From an uncultured Desulfobacter sp. (GTDB taxonomy: Bacteria > Desulfobacterota > Desulfobacteria > Desulfobacterales > Desulfobacteraceae): a stretch of 64,000 nucleotides of DNA. Where the stretch lies: positions 1,116,001 to 1,180,000 of the forward strand of contig NZ_OY762929.1 in NCBI RefSeq assembly GCF_963666675.1, read 5' to 3'. Positions 17,317 to 25,596 of the stretch are shown piece by piece (position 1 is the stretch's first letter; each line of letters begins with the position of its first letter). Under the pieces are notes generated by a model. The model was not told where the DNA came from and made no database searches. It saw only the letters and a list, made by a program, of their open reading frames with translations. The translations under genes were made by a program, and so were the position numbers.

Positions 17317-17868
17317 ATGAAATTATTAAAAAGTTTGGTTTTTGGGGCCTTGATTCTGGTGTGCTGGGCCATGACGGCCGGTGCCGGGGAGTACCGCATC
17401 GGTGCCGGAGATATGCTGGACATCAGTGTATGGAAAAATGCCGATCTTACACGGCAGCGGGTGGTTCTGCCCGACGGGACCATACAGATGCCGCTGCTGG
17501 GCCAGATTGTGGTTGAAGGCAAAACCGTAGTAGAACTGGAAAAGGAGCTTGAGGAAAAGCTGGCCTCCTTTGTTGCCAGCCCGGTTTTGTCCGTGAGTTT
17601 GATCCAGGTCAACAGCATGGTGGTCTATGTCATCGGCAAGGTAAACCATCCGGGCCGGTTTGCCGTTCATAAAAATATCGACGTGCTCCAGGCCCTGTCC
17701 GTGGCCGGGGGGTTGACGCCCTTTGCCAAGGAAAAAGAGATCGGTGTGTTCCGGAAAGTCGACGGGCAGACCACAATTATGAATTTCAATTATGATGAGG
17801 TCTCCGAAGGAGAAAACCTGGATCAGAATATCATGCTTCAACGGGATGATGTGATCGTGGTCCGTTAG
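17317..17868 (+). CDS. Wza-like polysaccharide export protein (EpsE type)
   Basis: A 183-residue protein of the polysaccharide biosynthesis/export family. The Met at 17317 is preferred over upstream in-frame starts because a signal peptide (LVFGALILVCWAMTAGAG) begins there. The mature part carries the Poly_export domain (YRIGAGDMLDISVWKN, LPDGTIQMPLLGQI) and one SLBB domain (VYVIGKVNHPGRFAVHKNID). It would form the periplasmic/outer-membrane channel for the glycan. No lipobox Cys follows the signal, as in many exosortase-locus members. It is followed after eight bases by the outer-membrane barrel gene. Confidence 0.88.
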   Translation: MKLLKSLVFGALILVCWAMTAGAGEYRIGAGDMLDISVWKNADLTRQRVVLPDGTIQMPLLGQIVVEGKTVVELEKELEEKLASFVASPVLSVSLIQVNSMVVYVIGKVNHPGRFAVHKNIDVLQALSVAGGLTPFAKEKEIGVFRKVDGQTTIMNFNYDEVSEGENLDQNIMLQRDDVIVVR

Positions 17869-17876
17869 GAGAAATC

Positions 17877-19127
17877 ATGAAAAGATGTCTGGCGCTGATT
17901 GTTGTGCTGGTGTTTCAGGCCTGTGCCGCCCTGGCTGGTCCGGACTCCTTTACGCCGTTTATATCCATAAACCAGCAGTACTCGGATAATATCCTTTTTA
18001 GTGACGATCAGCCGGAGGCGGACTGGATTACGGCCGTTGAAGGGGGGCTGACCCTGCAGCGGAAAACCCAGCGTCTGGATACCTTGCTGACCGGCCGGTT
18101 AAAGCAGCGGTGGTATGTTGATAACAGCGCGCTTGATGCCCTGGACGGTTTTGTGTCGGGCCGTGTAGACTACCGGTTGACCGAACGCCTTTCCCTGGGC
18201 GGGACCGCAGATTATTCAAAGGATTCCACCCGGGACCGGGATACGGATACCACGGGGCTTAAGATTGCCGGCGACCGGGAAAAATATGGATTTTCGGCCT
18301 CATCGGATTTTATGGTTTCGGAAATCACAAAGGCAGGCATTGAGGTAACCTACGGGAACACCGAGATAGACGAGGACGACCAACTCGAAGAGAACGATTC
18401 ATTCAATGTTACCCTTTCCTTTTCAAAAAATTTGTCCGAAACTTTTCGGAATACCACAGGGCTTTTGAACTTAAGCTATTTCAGGTATAATGCTGATATT
18501 GATTCCCAGTACCGGTATCAATCTTTGGGGCTGTCGTTCAACCGGAATACATTCCAGGAGTATACCTCTGATACGTTTCAGTTTTCGACCGGTTTTTCCC
18601 GGCAGTTAACGGAAATTATGGACGTATACTGCCTGGCTGGTGCCAGCTACAGCCGCACCGACGAGAAAACAAGCTACAAGACCTTTTTGGCAGAGGGCGG
18701 TGCGTTGGTCGGCCGGGGAGATCTCACAGATGAGCAGTCTGACACCTGGGGCGGTGTGTTTTCCACGGGCATTAATTATAAAGGGCTTAAATCGACCATG
18801 GGCCTGGCCTTGTCCCAGGACATGCGCGGTGCTTCGGGTACCAATGGTGTGGTTCAGCGGACCAGCCTTTCCGGCAATGTCAACCACCGCCTGACAGAGG
18901 AACTGACCCTGAGCCTGAAAGCCTCCTGCTATTTGAATCAAAATGAGCGGACAACACAGGAAGATACAGATGATTTGACCTTTAATATTCAGCCGGGTTT
19001 CAGATACAGGTTCTCACATACATTGTCTTTGTTCGGCTATTACCGGTTTACCCATCTGGACGATCGAATTGAGGATACCCAAACGGAACGTAACCTCTTT
19101 TCTATGACCTTGAAAAAAGAATTTTAA
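17877..19127 (+). CDS. Exosortase-locus outer-membrane beta-barrel protein (EpsL-like)
   Basis: A 416-residue protein with a signal peptide (ALIVVLVFQACAALAG) and many alternating polar/aromatic strands, ending in Phe (SMTLKKEF), the typical C-terminal residue recognised by the BAM machinery. Repeated features such as RLSLGGTADYSKD, FSRQLTEIMDVYCLAG and FRYRFSHTLSLFGYYRF fit barrel strands. Similar proteins occupy this position in PEP-CTERM EPS loci and are assumed to help export. It forms an operon with the Wza-like gene (eight-base gap). Confidence 0.75.
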   Translation: MKRCLALIVVLVFQACAALAGPDSFTPFISINQQYSDNILFSDDQPEADWITAVEGGLTLQRKTQRLDTLLTGRLKQRWYVDNSALDALDGFVSGRVDYRLTERLSLGGTADYSKDSTRDRDTDTTGLKIAGDREKYGFSASSDFMVSEITKAGIEVTYGNTEIDEDDQLEENDSFNVTLSFSKNLSETFRNTTGLLNLSYFRYNADIDSQYRYQSLGLSFNRNTFQEYTSDTFQFSTGFSRQLTEIMDVYCLAGASYSRTDEKTSYKTFLAEGGALVGRGDLTDEQSDTWGGVFSTGINYKGLKSTMGLALSQDMRGASGTNGVVQRTSLSGNVNHRLTEELTLSLKASCYLNQNERTTQEDTDDLTFNIQPGFRYRFSHTLSLFGYYRFTHLDDRIEDTQTERNLFSMTLKKEF

Positions 19128-19162
19128 CAATCCCCGCCACGGGCTTGTTTATTAACCATGGA

Positions 19163-19292
19163 GCCCGTCTCTATGCTCTCTGTGGTTAAATAAAAAGAGA
19201 GGGCGAAGCCCTCGATTAAAACCCCTTCGGGGTTTCCTGTTTTAAAACCACAGAGAGCACAGAGAACACAGAGGGTTTGGCCTTGGCCAAAC
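19163..19292 (+). repeat. Family-1 repeat, copy e
   Basis: Has ATGCTCTCTGTGGTTAAAT, GAGGGCGAAGCCCTC, CCCCTTCGGGG, AAACCACAGAGAGCACAGAG and TTTGGCC-TTGGCCAAA. The sequence differs from copies b and d, but the hairpins are kept by compensating changes (TTTGGCTTTCGCCAAA against TTTGGCCTTGGCCAAA). It lies in the gap before the chain-length gene. Confidence 0.8.
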
Positions 19293-19347
19293 CGGTGACG
19301 GCATATATTAACCTAAGTTTTAAAAAACTTAACACATAGGCGAAGAG

Positions 19348-20961
19348 ATGGAAGAACAAATACTGACCCCCGGCGATTATCTGGCAATTTTGAAGAGACG
19401 AAGATGGGCATTGATCACACCTTTTGCGGTGATTGTCCTGATCGCGGCCCTGACAGCACTGATCTGGCCACCATCTTATCAATCAACGGCCACCATTCTC
19501 ATTGAACAGCGAGAGATCCCGGCAGAGTATGTGACATCAAGCATGACCTCCTTTGCAGAACAGCGCATGCAGAGCATCAAGCAGCGGGTGTTGACCTCCA
19601 AACAGCTCCAGGAACTGATTTTGAGGTTTAACCTTTATCCAAACCTGCGGGATAAAATGGGCATTGATCAAATTGTCGACAAGATGCGCGACCAGATCAC
19701 CCTGACCCCGGTGAATGTTGAAATAGCAGACCGCAAGTCCGGCAGAACCGCCACGGCCACCATTGCCTTTACCCTGGGTTTTGAGGGGGACAGTGCCAGG
19801 CAGGCCCAGCAGGTGGCGGACACCATTACCACGCTGTTTCTTAAAGAGGATTTAAAGGTCAGGACCGAGCAGGCCTCTTCCACCCTGGGCTTTTTGAAGA
19901 CGGAAAAAGAGAGAATCAAGGACGAACTGGCCGAATATGAAGGGCAGTTGGCCCGGTTCAAAAAAGAGAATGCCGATTCCCTGCCCGAGGTGTTTCAGTT
20001 GAACATGCAGGGCCAGGACCAAGCGGAGCGCAATATTGAATCGGCCAAGGAACGTTTAAGAACCCTGCAGGAAAAAAAAGAGGCCCTGGAAGAGGAACTC
20101 TTCAATACCCCGAGAGAGATGGATGATCTGCTTGCCGAAGGCGGGGCCAAAGATGAGGACGAGCAGCGCCTGGAAATGCTGAAGCTGGAATTGATCAACC
20201 TGAAGACCCAGTTTTCCGATCGCTATCCGGACGTGCAGAAGAAAAAAGAGGAGATCGCCGAGGTTGCGGCCAAGGTGGAAAAGAAAAAGCGGGAAAAAGC
20301 CCAGTCGACCGATGAGTACTCCCGGAAAAATCCGGCCTATGTGACCCTCTCCTCGAGACTTGCCGGTATCAGATCGGATATTGATTCCACACGGAATATG
20401 ATCAAGGATCTGATGGACCAGGCCGAGGATTACAAGAAACGGCTGGCCGCCACCCCCGGTGTGGAAGAAAAATACAATGCCATCCTGACCGAGCGAAATA
20501 ACCTGAACATTAAATACAATGAACTGCAGGCCAAAATGCTCGAAGCGGATATGGCCAAAACGCTTGAGTCCGAGCAGAAGGGTGAGCGTTTTACCCTGGT
20601 GGAATCGGCCAAGCTGCCTGAAAAACCGTCCAAGCCCAACCGGCTGGCCATCGTTCTGATCGGATTTGTGCTGGGCATCGGGGCCGGTGTGGGACTGGCG
20701 GCCGTCATGGAGTTTTCCGATACATCCGTTCTGGATGCGGAGGCGCTTTCCCGGGCCACGGGCAAGCCGGTACTGACGGTGGTGCCGGTCATTGAAACCC
20801 AGCAGGACCTGGCAAAAAAACGGCTGAAAGTCTGGGTGACATGTACCGGGGTGGTTTTGGCCGTGGTCGTGGCCGTCTTTTTATTTGATGCCTATGTCAT
20901 GGACCTGGATGTGCTGTGGGTTAAGATCATGCGCAGAATAGAATTAATAGGGAGTATGTAG
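19348..20961 (+). CDS. Wzz-like chain-length determinant, exosortase-locus subfamily
   Basis: A 537-residue inner-membrane co-polymerase that sets glycan length and partners the tyrosine kinase encoded next. One transmembrane helix near the N-terminus (ALITPFAVIVLIAALTALIW) and others near the C-terminus (RLAIVLIGFVLGIGAGVGLA and LKVWVTCTGVVLAVVVAVFL) flank a large periplasmic region. That region is mostly coiled coil (residues about 185-340, rich in Glu, Lys, Leu). The Pro-rich motif before the second helix (KLPEKPSKPNRL) is the Wzz signature. The length matches the PEP-CTERM-locus subfamily. Confidence 0.88.
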   Translation: MEEQILTPGDYLAILKRRRWALITPFAVIVLIAALTALIWPPSYQSTATILIEQREIPAEYVTSSMTSFAEQRMQSIKQRVLTSKQLQELILRFNLYPNLRDKMGIDQIVDKMRDQITLTPVNVEIADRKSGRTATATIAFTLGFEGDSARQAQQVADTITTLFLKEDLKVRTEQASSTLGFLKTEKERIKDELAEYEGQLARFKKENADSLPEVFQLNMQGQDQAERNIESAKERLRTLQEKKEALEEELFNTPREMDDLLAEGGAKDEDEQRLEMLKLELINLKTQFSDRYPDVQKKKEEIAEVAAKVEKKKREKAQSTDEYSRKNPAYVTLSSRLAGIRSDIDSTRNMIKDLMDQAEDYKKRLAATPGVEEKYNAILTERNNLNIKYNELQAKMLEADMAKTLESEQKGERFTLVESAKLPEKPSKPNRLAIVLIGFVLGIGAGVGLAAVMEFSDTSVLDAEALSRATGKPVLTVVPVIETQQDLAKKRLKVWVTCTGVVLAVVVAVFLFDAYVMDLDVLWVKIMRRIELIGSM

Positions 20962-20989
20962 AAGACTCCCCTCCAAGAGGTTTATTTAT

Positions 20990-21772
20990 ATGAAATTGAG
21001 AAAAGCCCTTGAACGGGCAAAAAGTCAGCGGCAGGAGACCATGGAATCGGGCGGGGAGGCCAACGTTCAAACACCCCGGAAGGATGGATGGGCTGCGCCG
21101 GTGTATGCCAATTCCCAATCCGGCCGGATTGATCCCGAGGTGGCCGAACGGTACCGGAGCGTCTGTCTGAATCCCAGTGCTGCAGAAATTGAACAGTACA
21201 AGATTTTAAGAACCCATATCAAAAACCGGTCCGCCGACAAGCCCATTAAGACCGTTATGGTTACCAGTGCATGGTCCGAAGAGGGGAAAACCGTGACCTG
21301 TATCAATCTGGGGCTGGTGTTCTCCCGGTCCATGAACCAGACCGTGCTCCTGGTGGACTGCGACCTGAAGGGCCAGGACATCCATCGCTACCTGGGCGTG
21401 GAAAGCGAGAATAGTCTGATTGACTATTTTCTGGATGATACGCCGCTCAACGATCTGATTGTCTGGCCCGGGGTGGATAAATTGACCATGATTTCCGGCA
21501 GCCGGACCATCATGGACTCCTCGGAGCTGTTGTCCTCGCACCTTATGGCGCAACTGGTCCAGGAGATGAAAGAGCGGTATGATGACCGGTTTGTGTTTTT
21601 TGATGCACCGCCGGTTCTGGAGCGGTCCGAGGCCATTTCCCTGGCCCCGCTCATGGATGGTGTGATCATGGTGGTGGAAGCCGGTAAAACGTCTAAAAAA
21701 GATATTATCAAGGCGGCAAGTCTGTTGCCCGAAGAAAATTTTCTTGGCTTTGTGCTGAATAAGCAGAAATAA
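20990..21772 (+). CDS. Exosortase-locus tyrosine autokinase (BY-kinase, EpsG/CpsD-like)
   Basis: Cytoplasmic P-loop kinase of 260 residues that works with the Wzz-like protein to regulate EPS assembly. Walker A is TSAWSEEGKT (about residue 90), Walker A' is LLVDCDLKGQD and Walker B is FVFFDAPPVL. The Walker A' region differs from the common D-A-D-L-R form. The C-terminus ends FVLNKQK without the Tyr cluster that classical BY-kinases autophosphorylate. It lies between the chain-length gene (28-base gap) and the ATPase gene (2-base gap). Confidence 0.87.
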   Translation: MKLRKALERAKSQRQETMESGGEANVQTPRKDGWAAPVYANSQSGRIDPEVAERYRSVCLNPSAAEIEQYKILRTHIKNRSADKPIKTVMVTSAWSEEGKTVTCINLGLVFSRSMNQTVLLVDCDLKGQDIHRYLGVESENSLIDYFLDDTPLNDLIVWPGVDKLTMISGSRTIMDSSELLSSHLMAQLVQEMKERYDDRFVFFDAPPVLERSEAISLAPLMDGVIMVVEAGKTSKKDIIKAASLLPEENFLGFVLNKQK

Positions 21773-21774
21773 TT

Positions 21775-22860
21775 ATGTATACAAAGTTTTTCAATCTATC
21801 GGAAAAACCCTTCAGCCTGGTGCCCAATCCCAATTACCTTTACAGCAGCGCCAAGCATGAAAATGCCATGTCCTTTCTGGAGTACGGGTTGTCGGAAAAG
21901 ATCGGATTTGTCATGCTCACCGGGGAGATCGGCATCGGTAAAACCACATTGATCCGTAACCTGCTGAACAAGGTTGATGCGGATATGGATGTGGGGGTTG
22001 TTTTCAACACCAATGTGGTCTCCAATGATCTGATCTACCTGATTTTAAATGAGTTTGACATCCCTTACGAGGACGGGATCAGTAAAGCCCGTGCCCTGGA
22101 TATTTTTTACCGGTTTTTAATTGAAAAATATGCGGCCGGCCGCAATGTTCTGCTCATCATTGATGAGGCCCAGAATCTTTCCCATGAGGTGCTTGAAGAG
22201 GTCCGCATGCTGTCCAATCTCCAGACCGATGAGGATCTTTTGATTCAGATCATGATCGTGGGACAGCCCGATCTGCGCAGAATCGTTGAAGATCCCAAGC
22301 TGGAGCAGTTTGCCCAGCGCATATCGGTCAGTTACCATCTGACCGCCATGGACAAAGAGGAGACCCGGGCCTACATCTCCCACCGGATCGCCAGGGCCGG
22401 GGGCGACCCCTGTCTTTTTCCCGCCAATGTGATTGAAAAGATTTACGAGATTGCCGGGGGGATTCCCCGGACCATAAATCTTTTATGCGATGCCGTGCTG
22501 GTCTATGCCTATGCCGATGATAAACAGGCCATCACCCTGGATCTGCTGGAGCAGGTGGTTGAGGATAAGGGGGGGCTGGGCATTTTCACCAAAAACCGGC
22601 AGAGAGCCGAAGTCCCGGTGCCTGAGACTGAATCTGTAGCGGATGGGGGTGTGCTGAACCGGATCATCAGCCTGGAACAGCGCATGGATCGCATGGCCGA
22701 ATCCGTTGAAAAAGAATTAAACCGTGTGGTGGAAAAGGCCGAACGTTCCCGGGATGCGCTCATCGACCAATTGAAAGCCCAACTCCAGGAGGCGCAGGCC
22801 CGGTATAAAGATCTGGAACAAAAATATTTGAAACTATGCGGCGAGAAAACCGTACCGTAA
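21775..22860 (+). CDS. Exosortase-locus ExeA-like AAA ATPase
   Basis: A 361-residue ATPase related to the general secretion protein ExeA/GspA. It starts with YTKFFNLSEKPFSLVPNPNY, the family signature. Walker A is GEIGIGKTTLIRNL (about residue 46), Walker B is VLLIIDEAQNL (about 127) and the sensor region is GIPRTINLLCDAVLV. Residues about 300-355 are a predicted coiled coil. Its role in exosortase loci is not defined, but it is nearly always present next to the chain-length and kinase genes. It starts two bases after the kinase stop and ends the EPS run, followed by a terminator. Confidence 0.87.
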   Translation: MYTKFFNLSEKPFSLVPNPNYLYSSAKHENAMSFLEYGLSEKIGFVMLTGEIGIGKTTLIRNLLNKVDADMDVGVVFNTNVVSNDLIYLILNEFDIPYEDGISKARALDIFYRFLIEKYAAGRNVLLIIDEAQNLSHEVLEEVRMLSNLQTDEDLLIQIMIVGQPDLRRIVEDPKLEQFAQRISVSYHLTAMDKEETRAYISHRIARAGGDPCLFPANVIEKIYEIAGGIPRTINLLCDAVLVYAYADDKQAITLDLLEQVVEDKGGLGIFTKNRQRAEVPVPETESVADGGVLNRIISLEQRMDRMAESVEKELNRVVEKAERSRDALIDQLKAQLQEAQARYKDLEQKYLKLCGEKTVP

Positions 22861-22920
22861 ATTTAAATGTTCATAACGCGTTTCTTCTTTGCCAAAAAAT
22901 TGATCCGCGGACACACCAAA

Positions 22921-22953
22921 AACCCCAGGGGAAAATCCTCTGGGGTTTTTTTT
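22921..22953 (+). terminator. Strong intrinsic terminator closing the EPS operon
   Basis: AACCCCAG-GGG-aaaatc-CTCTGGGGTT folds into a near-perfect GC-rich stem followed by a run of eight T. It lies about 60 bases after the ExeA-like gene. Confidence 0.9.
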
Positions 22954-23004
22954 GTTTCCAAGGCCTTTGAGAACCTTATGCAAACATGATAAACATAGCG
23001 CTTT

Positions 23005-23132
23005 AGGGTTTGATTCTATTGTTGGTATTTTTGTAGGGGCAACCCCCTGTGGTCGCCCTCGTTCGGTCAGGCACAGGGGCAGGGCAGGGCAGGCACAGGG
23101 ACCTGCCCCTACAGCGAACCAATCCCGAATTT
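23005..23132 (+). repeat. Family-2 repeat, copy 2
   Basis: Starts GGGTTTGATTCTATTGTTGG, has GTAGGGGCAACCCCCTGTGG and GGGACCTGCCCCTACAG as inverted arms, and ends ACCAATCCCGAATTT. It includes an extra GGCAGGGCAGG stutter in the middle. It fills most of the gap before the YbaK gene. Confidence 0.8.
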
Positions 23133-23160
23133 AAAAATAAAAGATTGGGAAAACAGCCAA

Positions 23161-23631
23161 ATGACACCAGCCATTAATACAGCCAAAAAGGCAAAAGTCG
23201 ATTTTAAGATTCATGAATACAGCCATGACCCCAGGGCCGCGTCCTATGGGCAGGAGGCGGCTGATAAACTCGGGGTTGACCCGGATCAGGTGTTTAAAAC
23301 CCTTGTGGTGGCAATGAACGGCAAAGACCTTGGTGTCGCAATTCTGCCGGTGTCATGCCAGTTGAATTTAAAATTGTTCGCCAAGGCCATGGGCGTAAAA
23401 AAAGCGGCCATGGCAGATCAAAAGCAGGTGGAAAAGACCACGGGCTATATCCTGGGCGGTGTCAGTCCCATCGGACAGAAGAAGAGACTGCCGACGGTGA
23501 TTCATGATATGGCAAAAAATTTTAAGACAATGTTTGTCAGTGCCGGGAAACGGGGGCTTGAGATTGAACTGGCCCCGGACGATCTGGTTAAATTGATCAA
23601 TGGAAAATTTGACTGCATTTGTGACGCATAA
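23161..23631 (+). CDS. ybaK: Cys-tRNA(Pro)/Cys-tRNA(Cys) deacylase YbaK/EbsC type
   Basis: A 156-residue trans-editing protein that hydrolyses mischarged Cys-tRNA(Pro). The fold signature is present: QVFKTLVVAMNGKDLGVAIL, LNLKLFAKAMGVKKAAMA and YILGGVSPIGQKKRLPTVI, including the conserved Lys of the VFKTL motif and GGxSP-G loop. The length is normal for the family. The next gene begins two bases after its stop, so they may be co-transcribed although functionally unrelated. Confidence 0.93.
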   Translation: MTPAINTAKKAKVDFKIHEYSHDPRAASYGQEAADKLGVDPDQVFKTLVVAMNGKDLGVAILPVSCQLNLKLFAKAMGVKKAAMADQKQVEKTTGYILGGVSPIGQKKRLPTVIHDMAKNFKTMFVSAGKRGLEIELAPDDLVKLINGKFDCICDA

Positions 23632-23632
23632 C

Positions 23633-24022
23633 ATGAATAAAAAAATTGTTGATCGATCATTGTGGTTTCTATTCTGTTTTATTCTTGGAACCGGGTTGAT
23701 GCTCCATTACAGGCTTGTGCCCGGATTTCAGGGGGGTGCCGGGGTTAACTTTTTAGGGATATCCCGTCATGGATGGGGCAATATTCATTTCTGGGCGTCA
23801 TGCCTGTTTGTTGCCTGTTTAAGTGTTCATCTCTATTTGAATTTTAAGACCATTAAATTGATTGTTGCCGGCAAGTCGAACCGGAAAGCTGCCGTTTTGT
23901 TTGCTATCGGCATTTTGATGGTGTTGTTTTTTCTATTGTTTCCCGTATTTCATGGACAAAGCGGGTATGGGAACAACGGGAACTATCACCGGGGGCAGCA
24001 GGGCCGCCATATGTTACGATAA
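23633..24022 (+). CDS. DUF4405-like small membrane protein
   Basis: A 129-residue protein with three or four predicted membrane helices. The Met at 23633 is chosen because the upstream in-frame start overlaps ybaK. His residues in HYRLVPGFQG, ISRHGWGNIHFW and SVHLYLN sit in or near helices, as in cytochrome-b-like DUF4405 proteins that may bind haem. The C-terminus is rich in Gly, Asn, Tyr and His and probably unstructured. It faces a second small protein of similar type on the other strand. Confidence 0.6.
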   Translation: MNKKIVDRSLWFLFCFILGTGLMLHYRLVPGFQGGAGVNFLGISRHGWGNIHFWASCLFVACLSVHLYLNFKTIKLIVAGKSNRKAAVLFAIGILMVLFFLLFPVFHGQSGYGNNGNYHRGQQGRHMLR

Positions 24023-24052
24023 GGTGTTCTTCAACTCCGGTCCGGAACGGTG

Positions 24053-24268
24053 TTATGATTTAAAACGCTGCAACAGATTTTTTTTAACCCAATACCAGTT
24101 AAGATATACATGGTAGATGGCAAGAACGACCAATGCCCATCCGCTTTTGTGGAGCACTTCAAATACCAATTTGGGCAGGACATCGTGAAGTGCGCCGGAT
24201 ATGGCCTGTATTACCAGGGCAAGGCCCAGCAATGGATTGACTATGGTCAGTTGTTTTTGTTTGTTCAT
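24053..24268 (-). CDS. DUF4405-like small membrane protein, second copy
   Basis: A 71-residue protein with two membrane helices (PLLGLALVIQAISGAL and SGWALVVLAIYHVYLNWYWV). The Met at 24268 is chosen because a GGAGAGG site lies about six bases upstream. It resembles the second half of the neighbour at 23633, including the helix His followed by YLNW/YLNF, so it may be a paralogous fragment or a partner subunit. It is convergent with that gene. The function is unknown; haem or quinone binding is only a suggestion. Confidence 0.6.
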   Translation of the reverse strand: MNKQKQLTIVNPLLGLALVIQAISGALHDVLPKLVFEVLHKSGWALVVLAIYHVYLNWYWVKKNLLQRFKS

Positions 24269-24474
24269 TAGGATCCTCTCCATATTCAGTGAAATATAAA
24301 ATAGATATAGCAAATAACTGTTAGTGGTGTATGAGAGATCTGATCAAAAAAAACTGTTCTTCATGGGTCTGGAATGTTAAAAACACCGCTTAAAATACCA
24401 TAACGAATAAAAACCTTAAAATTGATATGATGGCCGGGGTATGCTCCCGCCGCCGGTAAAACATTAGGAAGAGG

Positions 24475-25596
24475 ATGAACAGCGTTACACAGTTTAGTTG
24501 TCTGATTGATACTCTGATAAAAAAAAATGCCGCATTTGCCTGCTGGTTCCAACCGTCCAGTGACAGTCCGCAGTTGATCGCCGGGTCGCCGGACGACATT
24601 ATATTCAAGGAAAGTGTACAGCAGTTAAGCCGGGTCCGGGGGTTTGTGTTCGCACCCTTTGACATATCGGATCATATGCCGGTCATTGTGCTGCAGCCGG
24701 CCGTACACCTGAAAGGCTACGGTCAGATCCAGGGATTTGATCCGGAAAGCCTGGCGGCTGAACCGTTGCCCCAAAAAGCAAAAGAGCCGTGCATCTCCAC
24801 ACAGTTTGATGATTACCTGGCCTGCGTTAGCCAGGCCATTGACCAGATCCACACGGCAAAGTTTTCCAAGGTCATTGTCTCCCGACGCATCTGCAAAGAG
24901 AAAAAAAGTGAATCCATGGGTCGGCTGTTTCTGGATATGCATGACAAAAATCCGGGGGTATTTGTCTTTGCGGTCAATCTGCCCAGGGCAGGACTCTGGA
25001 TGGGGGCCACCCCCGAACTGTTGTTTCGTTCCGACGGCAGGCATGCCCAGACCGTCTCCCTGGCCGCCACCCAGCCCCGGCGCCCCGATGGCCAATACTG
25101 CTGGTTTACCAAGGAGATTGAAGAGCAGGCCTTTGTCTCCAGGTATACACTGGACGTTCTCCACCGGTTTGGGTTTTCAACCTACCAGACCAAGGGGCCC
25201 CAGGACCTTGAAACCGCCACCGTGGCCCATTTGAAGACCTCTTTCTTTTTTTCCGGGGAACATATTAAAGACCGGCTTGGAGAATTTGTCGGGCAGCTTT
25301 GCCCCACCCCTGCCGTCTGCGGGTTGCCCAAGGTTGAGGCTGCGCGTTTTATCCAGGAATTTGAACCCCATGAACGGCGCTATTATACGGGGTTTCTGGG
25401 GCCCTGGCGCCTTGAGCAAAGCGGCACCGATGTGTATGTGAATCTGCGCAGCATGGAAATTGAAGAGAGCCAGTATGTGCTTTACACGGGTGGCGGCATC
25501 ACGGCCCGGTCCAATCCGGAGCAGGAGTGGGAAGAGACCACCCAGAAGTCCAGAACACTTTTGAACGCCATTGAGGCGTTGCAGGAACAGGGATGA
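24475..25596 (+). CDS. menF: Isochorismate synthase
   Basis: Converts chorismate to isochorismate, the first step of the classical menaquinone pathway. The 373-residue protein has the chorismate-binding fold: FSKVIVSRRI, MGATPELLFRSDG, HLKTSFFFSGEH, YYTGFLGPW and the C-terminal GGGITARSNPEQEWEET motif with the Mg-binding Glu residues. The start follows AGGAAGAGG. Its stop overlaps the menD start (ATGA). It is the first gene of the men cluster. About 200 bases of AT-rich DNA precede it and no clear promoter was picked out. Confidence 0.92.
   Translation: MNSVTQFSCLIDTLIKKNAAFACWFQPSSDSPQLIAGSPDDIIFKESVQQLSRVRGFVFAPFDISDHMPVIVLQPAVHLKGYGQIQGFDPESLAAEPLPQKAKEPCISTQFDDYLACVSQAIDQIHTAKFSKVIVSRRICKEKKSESMGRLFLDMHDKNPGVFVFAVNLPRAGLWMGATPELLFRSDGRHAQTVSLAATQPRRPDGQYCWFTKEIEEQAFVSRYTLDVLHRFGFSTYQTKGPQDLETATVAHLKTSFFFSGEHIKDRLGEFVGQLCPTPAVCGLPKVEAARFIQEFEPHERRYYTGFLGPWRLEQSGTDVYVNLRSMEIEESQYVLYTGGGITARSNPEQEWEETTQKSRTLLNAIEALQEQG

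Noticed and set aside
22952..23134. 60-codon ORF before ybaK
   Set aside because: Almost all of it is a family-2 repeat copy, and translations of such repeats give the same Arg/Pro/Gly-rich peptides at other copies.
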